35,161 bases of DNA from an uncultured Lachnospiraceae bacterium (GTDB taxonomy: Bacteria; Bacillota; Clostridia; Lachnospirales; Lachnospiraceae), in the NCBI GenBank assembly GCA_949740385.1, contig CATJJD010000235.1, positions 1 to 35,161 on the forward strand, written 5' to 3'. Position 1 is the first letter of the stretch. The number at the start of each line of letters is the position of its first letter. Positions 31,901-35,161 of this stretch are shown here, piece after piece. Position numbers and translations under genes: made by a program. The notes under the pieces were generated by a model that searched no databases, was not told the DNA's origin, and was given only the letters and a program-made list of their open reading frames with translations.

Positions 31901-32722
31901 CTGCAGACCGGGGAGCAGGCGGATGTTTCGATCGACGACATACGAAGCCTGACCTTTACCCACACCGACGAGGACGGCAAAGAGAAGGAAATTCCGCTGA
32001 CGGATATATGCGAGATGCGGGAGACGACGACGCTGAGCACCATAAACCGCGATGCCCAGACCCGGTATCTGACGGTGTCCTGCGCCATCGACGAGGAACA
32101 CAACGTGACGCTGGTGTCGGATGAGGTGCAGAAAAAAATGACGGCGGTGCACATACCGGAGGGCTATTCGGTGGAGATGGCCGGGGAGGATGAGACAATC
32201 GGCGAGTCCATGAAGCAGATGGTGCTCATGCTTGTGCTGGCAGTCATCTTCATCTACCTGATTATGGTTGCGCAGTTCCAGTCGCTGCTGTCGCCGTTTA
32301 TCATTATATTCTCGATTCCGATGGCGTTTACGGGAGGCTTTTTCGCCCTGTATTTTGCGGGGGAGGAGCTGAGCATTATATCCATGCTGGGCTTTATTAT
32401 GCTGGCGGGGCTGATTGTAAACAACGGTATTGTGCTGATCGACTACATCAATCAGGAGAGAAAGGCTGGGACCGGCAAGCGGGATGCGATCATTGAGGCC
32501 GGAAAGACGAGAATCCGCCCGATTCTCATGACAGCCATGACAACCGTGCTTGCCATGTGCACGACCATGTTCAGCAAAGCCGAGGGCTCCCAGATGATGA
32601 GGCCGATGGCCATCACGATTATCGGCGGTCTCTTCTACGGCACCGTGCTGACGCTGATCGTCATTCCGTGCATCTATGACGTTTTCAACCGGGAGAAGAG
32701 CATGGTTGAGGAGGAGCGGTAA
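28964..32722 (+). CDS. RND superfamily efflux transporter permease with coiled-coil insertion
   Basis: A 1252-residue RND (HAE-type, SwrC-like) transporter. The true start is ATG 28964, with AGGAGG eight bases upstream; the track's 28874 start would translate the operator. MISKYSVKKPFTVLVGVLLIIVLGVVSLS is helix 1. The first porter domain is interrupted at about 190-430 by a Lys/Gln/Ala-rich segment predicted to be largely coiled coil (NELDDASAKVDDGKQ, LLKQQKDLRKQQKSLEQ). The membrane domain resumes near 560 and contains GMLVDNSIVVIENIYR, where Asp631 matches one proton-relay Asp of AcrB and the next position is Asn. A second porter domain and LAGLIVNNGIVLIDYINQERK near 1150 complete the duplication. 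No adaptor or outer-membrane gene is present, as expected in a monoderm. Drug, lipid or peptide export is possible. Confidence 0.92.
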   Translation: MISKYSVKKPFTVLVGVLLIIVLGVVSLSRMTTDLLPDMSFQYALIITTDVGASPEKVESEITAPIEAAMATTSNIKNVSSISYDSYSIVTCEYEQSANMDSVVIEIQQELDQISGQWGDSVGTPMIMKINPDMLPVLTAAADYEGMTAGELSDYVDRELIPAIESLEGVASVSASGQIEERVEVTLNESKIKKLNKKIRKAINKQFRDAQNELDDASAKVDDGKQAITSGKNQLSNAIDKVIGQRDELYKNEKDLLKQQKDLRKQQKSLEQVQEGIQAFMESEAYSALMTMLEQNPEALQIPEVQAQVEALNGVIAEQFAGLSELGIEVCTYEDLPTAAAAVAGMLTNINTGIATIDEALVQIAEGKTTLANALDTLNANAALAAIDLGGSAAELASAAASLESARESLADAKKEAKDAADVNAVLSEDTIRSLFTAQNFDMPAGYASDGDTRYLVRVGDAVKSADELRELVLIDMGLDGVDEIRLSDVADIAVVDNSDETYAIVNGNPGIILSMEKQTGYSTGEVTDRILDRFESLQRADGKLHLTTLMDQGVYIDMIVESVFSNMIWGAVLAILVLIVFLKDVKPTLVIACSIPLSVITAVVLMYFTGITLNIISMSGLMLGIGMLVDNSIVVIENIYRLRGEGFSVKQSAVQGASQVASAIVASTLTTVSVYAPIIFTDGITRQLFVDLSLTILFTLMASLIVALTFVPAFSTATLKRTKEIRHPWFEAFQEWYGSFLKICLRFKPLVFVVMLVLLAAGMALALSRGMTFMDMDMQTNQVSVTIAAGDGEARTFEEMTEASQQVIDRISDIEGIDTIGASIGSGTTMSIMGGGSDSVSMYILLDEESGVGSDSVTEQIMERTADMDYEISCSSSSMDFTAYFGSGLSVEIRGNDLETLQKLASDVAAILEETEGTYDVDDGLDKATPQLTISVDREKAAEYGYTVAQVYQLVYAKMASASSATTISTDIKDYEVYLQTGEQADVSIDDIRSLTFTHTDEDGKEKEIPLTDICEMRETTTLSTINRDAQTRYLTVSCAIDEEHNVTLVSDEVQKKMTAVHIPEGYSVEMAGEDETIGESMKQMVLMLVLAVIFIYLIMVAQFQSLLSPFIIIFSIPMAFTGGFFALYFAGEELSIISMLGFIMLAGLIVNNGIVLIDYINQERKAGTGKRDAIIEAGKTRIRPILMTAMTTVLAMCTTMFSKAEGSQMMRPMAITIIGGLFYGTVLTLIVIPCIYDVFNREKSMVEEER

Positions 32723-33363
32723 TGGGTAATTTTACAATGGAATATTTTTTTGACCCGCCCGAAAAGGTGCGCCTCATGTTTCAGGCAGTGATTGACTTTA
32801 TCGGGGAAAAGACAGATGTGAACAGCCTGAAGGTGCAGGACATTACCGGGCGGGCCGGCATCGGAAAGGGCACGGCGTATGAATATTTTTCCTCCAAGGA
32901 GGAGCTGATTACGCTGGCGATTCTCTACGATTACAGCAAAAAGATCGAGGAGCTGAAAGGGATTCTGGATCAGCAGGATAATTTTCAGGATAAAATGTAC
33001 GGGATTCTGGACTGGCTGCACGAGAATAAGAGCTACCATGTGACGTTTATGCGGATGATTCAGCTGAGCGTCGGAACCGAGGATGTCTGTGAGGCGCTTC
33101 ACAGCCGGATACCGAAGGACGTGTTTGAGGGGGCAAATGCTTATCTGCTGGAAAACGGGGACGCGATTCTGGAACAGGGCTACCGGGAGGGCCGGTTCAC
33201 CGAAACCGACAAGGTGAAGCGGCGGCTGGCCTTTGTGATGATGATTCTGAGCATGATTCTGTCGCAGGAATTTATGCCGGTGCCCTCCAACCGGTTTTTC
33301 GAGATGGAGTACAGCAGGGTGCGGGAGTACGCCTACGAGACGCTGATTAAGACGCTGACGTGA
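32722..33363 (+). CDS. TetR/AcrR family transcriptional regulator
   Basis: A 213-residue repressor. The N-terminal DNA-binding domain ends in a helix-turn-helix VQDITGRAGIGKGTAYEYFSSKEEL at about 38-62, which closely follows the TetR consensus, including the Gly-x-x-Tyr-x-Tyr-Phe recognition helix. The remainder is the helical ligand-binding and dimer domain and is not assigned to a subfamily. The ATG overlaps the pump's stop codon (TAATG), with GAGGAGGAG just before, so translation is coupled. The 26-base palindrome over the operon promoter is its likely site, giving autoregulation released by a pump substrate. The ligand is unknown. Confidence 0.93.
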   Translation: MGNFTMEYFFDPPEKVRLMFQAVIDFIGEKTDVNSLKVQDITGRAGIGKGTAYEYFSSKEELITLAILYDYSKKIEELKGILDQQDNFQDKMYGILDWLHENKSYHVTFMRMIQLSVGTEDVCEALHSRIPKDVFEGANAYLLENGDAILEQGYREGRFTETDKVKRRLAFVMMILSMILSQEFMPVPSNRFFEMEYSRVREYAYETLIKTLT

Positions 33364-33377
33364 GAAGGAGGGCTGTG

Positions 33378-33443
33378 ATGGAACAGGACAGGGGAATCGG
33401 CAGTCTGGGGGAGCTGGAATATCGGGAGGCTGTCCGGGCATGA
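33378..33443 (+). CDS. 21-codon leader ORF before radical SAM gene
   Basis: AAGGAGGGCTGTG gives an excellent ribosome site for ATG 33378. The 21-residue product (MEQDRGIGSLGELEYREAVRA) ends in GCATGA, whose TGA overlaps the ATG of the next gene by four bases. It may serve translational coupling rather than encode a functional peptide. No run of regulatory codons is seen. It could alternatively be a remnant of a longer gene. Confidence 0.4.
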   Translation: MEQDRGIGSLGELEYREAVRA

Positions 33444-34351
33444 TCACGCTGAATCAGTATCTGAGAGAGCGCTTCGGGCAGAAGGTGTATAAGATTGCAG
33501 TCGATGCGGGCTTTACGTGCCCGAACCGGGACGGGACGCTGGATACCAGGGGCTGCATCTTCTGCTCCGGCGCAGGCTCCGGAGAGTTTGCGCCGGGGGA
33601 CGGGCTGTCTGTGACAGAGCAGCTGAAGCGGGGCCGCCGCCTGCTCGAAGGAAAGATAAAGGACGGCAGGTACATTGCCTATTTTCAGGCGTTTACCAAT
33701 ACCTACGGGCCCGCTGATCGGCTTCTGGCCCTCTACGAGGAGGCCATGGCGGCACCGGATATTGTGGCGATCTCCATTGCCACAAGGCCGGACTGCCTGC
33801 CGCAGCCGGTTGTTGAGCTGCTGGCAGAGCTGAACAAAAGGAAGCCCGTGTGGGTTGAGCTTGGGCTTCAGACGATCCACGCCCATACGGCCGAATACAT
33901 CCGCAGGGGCTATCCCCTTTCGGTGTACGACGATGCGGTTTTGAGCTTAAAGGCCGCGGGACTTTTAGTAATCACACACGTCATCCTCGGGCTGCCCGGC
34001 GAGACGAAGGAGGAGATGAAGCAGACCGTTTCCTACGTGGGAGCAGGCGGCGTTAACGGCATCAAGCTGCAGCTTCTGCACGTCATTCGCGGCACGGATC
34101 TGGAGCGGGACTATTTTGAGGGAAAATTTCAGACGATGGAGATGGAGGAGTACGTTTCGCTTGTGGCGGACTGCGTTGCCCTTTTGCCAGAGCACATGGT
34201 CGTCCACCGGATGACCGGGGACGGGGATAAGCGAACCCTGGTCGCGCCGCTGTGGAGCGCCGACAAAAAGCGGGTGCTCAACGCGCTGAACGCAGAGCTG
34301 GGACAAAAGAAACGCGAAGAAAAACAGGAAGAAAATGCGGCAGAGGGATAG
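33440..34351 (+). CDS. TIGR01212/YhcC family radical SAM protein
   Basis: A 303-residue radical SAM enzyme. The cluster-binding motif is FTCPNRDGTLDTRGCIFC, with Cys27, Cys39 and Cys42 in the Cx11Cx2C spacing characteristic of the YhcC/TIGR01212 group rather than plain Cx3Cx2C. AYFQAFTNTYGP, ISIATRPDCLP, WVELGLQTIHAHTAEYIRRG, THVILGLPGETKEEM and IKLQLLHVIRGTDL follow through the partial TIM barrel in the normal order. The length is normal for the family. The ATG overlaps the stop of the 21-codon leader ORF, with GGGAGG ten bases upstream. Its substrate is not established; Elp3-like tRNA modification has been suggested for relatives. Confidence 0.92.
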   Translation: MITLNQYLRERFGQKVYKIAVDAGFTCPNRDGTLDTRGCIFCSGAGSGEFAPGDGLSVTEQLKRGRRLLEGKIKDGRYIAYFQAFTNTYGPADRLLALYEEAMAAPDIVAISIATRPDCLPQPVVELLAELNKRKPVWVELGLQTIHAHTAEYIRRGYPLSVYDDAVLSLKAAGLLVITHVILGLPGETKEEMKQTVSYVGAGGVNGIKLQLLHVIRGTDLERDYFEGKFQTMEMEEYVSLVADCVALLPEHMVVHRMTGDGDKRTLVAPLWSADKKRVLNALNAELGQKKREEKQEENAAEG

Positions 34352-34368
34352 AAAATTCCGCCGTTTTA

Positions 34369-34377
34369 TGGTATACT
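34369..34377 (+). promoter_or_regulatory. Candidate extended -10 promoter
   Basis: TGGTATACT (34369-34377) is an extended -10 element. No recognisable -35 lies 16-18 bases upstream. It is 41 bases before the cysteine-rich gene and could drive it independently. Confidence 0.4.
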
Positions 34378-34418
34378 GAGGTTTCACTTTAAGACAGGCA
34401 CTACAGTGGAGGCAGGAG

Positions 34419-34853
34419 ATGGCAGAGGGACATAAGAAGGGACTGGACACCGGGCTGATCGAGGACGACCTGATCAGCTGCTGCAAAAAATGCGACCAGT
34501 GTCAGGGAAAGTCATGCACCGTCGGTTTTGCGAAAAAGTGTGTGTGGGACTACATAAGAAAGCCGCAGAAGGAGGTTTTGGACGGCATAAGCCGGATACC
34601 CGTCACGGATTTCAAGGTATACGACGAGGTGGAGCTGGAGACGGCGATCGCACATATTTTAAAGGAATGCAAGGACTGCAGAGAGGATCACACGGAGGAC
34701 TGCATCATCAATGTGATAAGGAGCTGCTACGAGGTGGGGCTGGTGGGCGACGTCCACGCCTATGAGGGCAGCGCGCTCCAGTACCTGATGTATATGAAGG
34801 AGAACTACCCGGAGCAGGCCGGAAAGATCGCGGACGTATACGCGGGGCTGTGA
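34419..34853 (+). CDS. Cysteine-rich protein of unknown function
   Basis: A 144-residue soluble protein that I do not recognise. Two cysteine-rich clusters stand out: SCCKKCDQCQGKSCTVGFAKKC in residues about 20-41, and CKDCREDHTEDCIINVIRSC near 84-103. The spacing suggests metal or Fe-S binding or structural zinc. The middle part (DFKVYDEVELETAIAHILKEC) and the C-terminal helices (SALQYLMYMKENYPEQAGKIADVY) look helical. The second segment resembles arrangements in small clostridial proteins of unknown role. GGAGG lies shortly before the ATG. It follows a radical SAM gene by 67 bases, which might hint at a redox link, but it may have its own promoter. Confidence 0.7.
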   Translation: MAEGHKKGLDTGLIEDDLISCCKKCDQCQGKSCTVGFAKKCVWDYIRKPQKEVLDGISRIPVTDFKVYDEVELETAIAHILKECKDCREDHTEDCIINVIRSCYEVGLVGDVHAYEGSALQYLMYMKENYPEQAGKIADVYAGL

Positions 34854-34940
34854 CAGAGCATGCGGGAGCTGTCTTTGTATTTTACGGCGGAAAGCAGCGT
34901 GTATGAGCGGCAGTATAAATCAGTACAGGAGGGATTGCCT

Positions 34941-35161
34941 GTGAGTAAAGAACCGGTTATTGAGACAGAAAGACTGATTCTGCGTCCGATAACAGCTGAC
35001 GATGCGGAGGCAGTTTTCAGCTGGAACAGTGATGAAAGAGTCACAAAGTATATGGCGTATTCCACATATTCCGACATCAGTCAGACGAGAGACTGGATCA
35101 GTTCCACACTTGTCGATGAAAAAGAGTGGAACTGGGTATTTGTCCTGAAAGAGGAAAATAA
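34941..35161 (+). CDS. GNAT family N-acetyltransferase, N-terminal fragment
   Basis: An incomplete gene running off the window, with 73 full codons visible. GTG 34941 is preferred because AGGAGG lies eight bases before it and MSKEPVIETERLILRPITADDAEAVF is the standard start of RimJ/RimL-type acetyltransferases. An in-frame ATG at 34860 has no ribosome site and would add an unrelated 27 residues. SDERVTKYMAYSTYSDISQTRDWI and the start of the next strand (WNWVFVLKEEN) follow. The acetyl-CoA-binding motif lies beyond the end, so the substrate and completeness are unknown. Confidence 0.75.
   Translation, partial: MSKEPVIETERLILRPITADDAEAVFSWNSDERVTKYMAYSTYSDISQTRDWISSTLVDEKEWNWVFVLKEEN

Noticed and set aside
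34860-34940. In-frame ATG extending the acetyltransferase by 27 residues
   Set aside because: No ribosome site, and the extension does not match the GNAT family start, whereas GTG 34941 has AGGAGG at ideal distance.
1-35161. CRISPR array, tRNA or rRNA genes, insertion sequences
   Set aside because: No regularly spaced repeats, cloverleaf, rRNA signature or transposase sequence was found on reading both strands and the ORF track.

Overview
The window reads as a chromosomal stretch of a Gram-positive anaerobe of the Clostridia, most likely Lachnospiraceae. The basis is strong AGGAGG ribosome binding sites, moderately GC-rich coding sequence, many ORFs on one strand, wall-polymer genes of the LytR-CpsA-Psr (LCP) and TagF/TagGH type, an SFDAAWG-type polysaccharide deacetylase, an AAA-ATPase-like/PDDEXK_9 pseudogene and a Gram-positive RND pump. 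The assignment is by protein-family resemblance read by eye; no search was run.

Region 1 (1-9965, all +) is a wall or surface polymer locus. It holds the end of a LicD-like gene, a polymer-export ABC permease and ATPase, a large CDP-glycerol-type polymerase with a fused GT-A-like N-terminus, an IspD/TarI-family cytidylyltransferase, an extended-SDR NAD-dependent epimerase/dehydratase, an LCP ligase, and a secreted LRR/Big/FN3 protein. Together they could activate a polyol or sugar phosphate with CTP, polymerise it, export it and attach it to peptidoglycan.

Region 2 (10000-16430, all +) supplies nucleotide-sugar precursors: a phosphohexomutase, a small zinc-ribbon protein, a second LCP protein, a UDPGP-family pyrophosphorylase and GlmS. 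Region 3 (16440-22340, +) holds HtrA, GtrA, oligoendopeptidase F, LuxS, MTA/SAH nucleosidase and a polysaccharide deacetylase. LuxS and the nucleosidase form an adjacent pair that recycles S-adenosylhomocysteine and makes AI-2. Region 4 (22340-23954, -) has a DUF2461 protein and an ECF-like sigma factor with a cysteine-containing C-terminal extension.

Region 5 (23955-28500, +) begins with a 403-base gap containing hairpins and an intrinsic terminator. A second cytidylyltransferase, closer to TarI than the first, and a membrane acyltransferase follow. Next comes a decayed AAA-ATPase-like gene, then a visibly AT-rich two-gene cassette: an OLD/AAA-type ATPase overlapping a small protein with a PD-(D/E)xK-like D...ExK...Q pattern. 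This cassette looks horizontally acquired and is the best candidate for an undescribed, possibly anti-phage, system.

Region 6 (28540-35161, +) has a 45-codon membrane peptide gene with its own promoter and terminator. It also has a TetR-regulated RND pump with a perfect 26-base operator palindrome, a 21-codon leader ORF, a YhcC-type radical SAM gene, a cysteine-rich protein of unknown function and a truncated GNAT acetyltransferase. No rRNA, tRNA, CRISPR array or insertion sequence was recognised.
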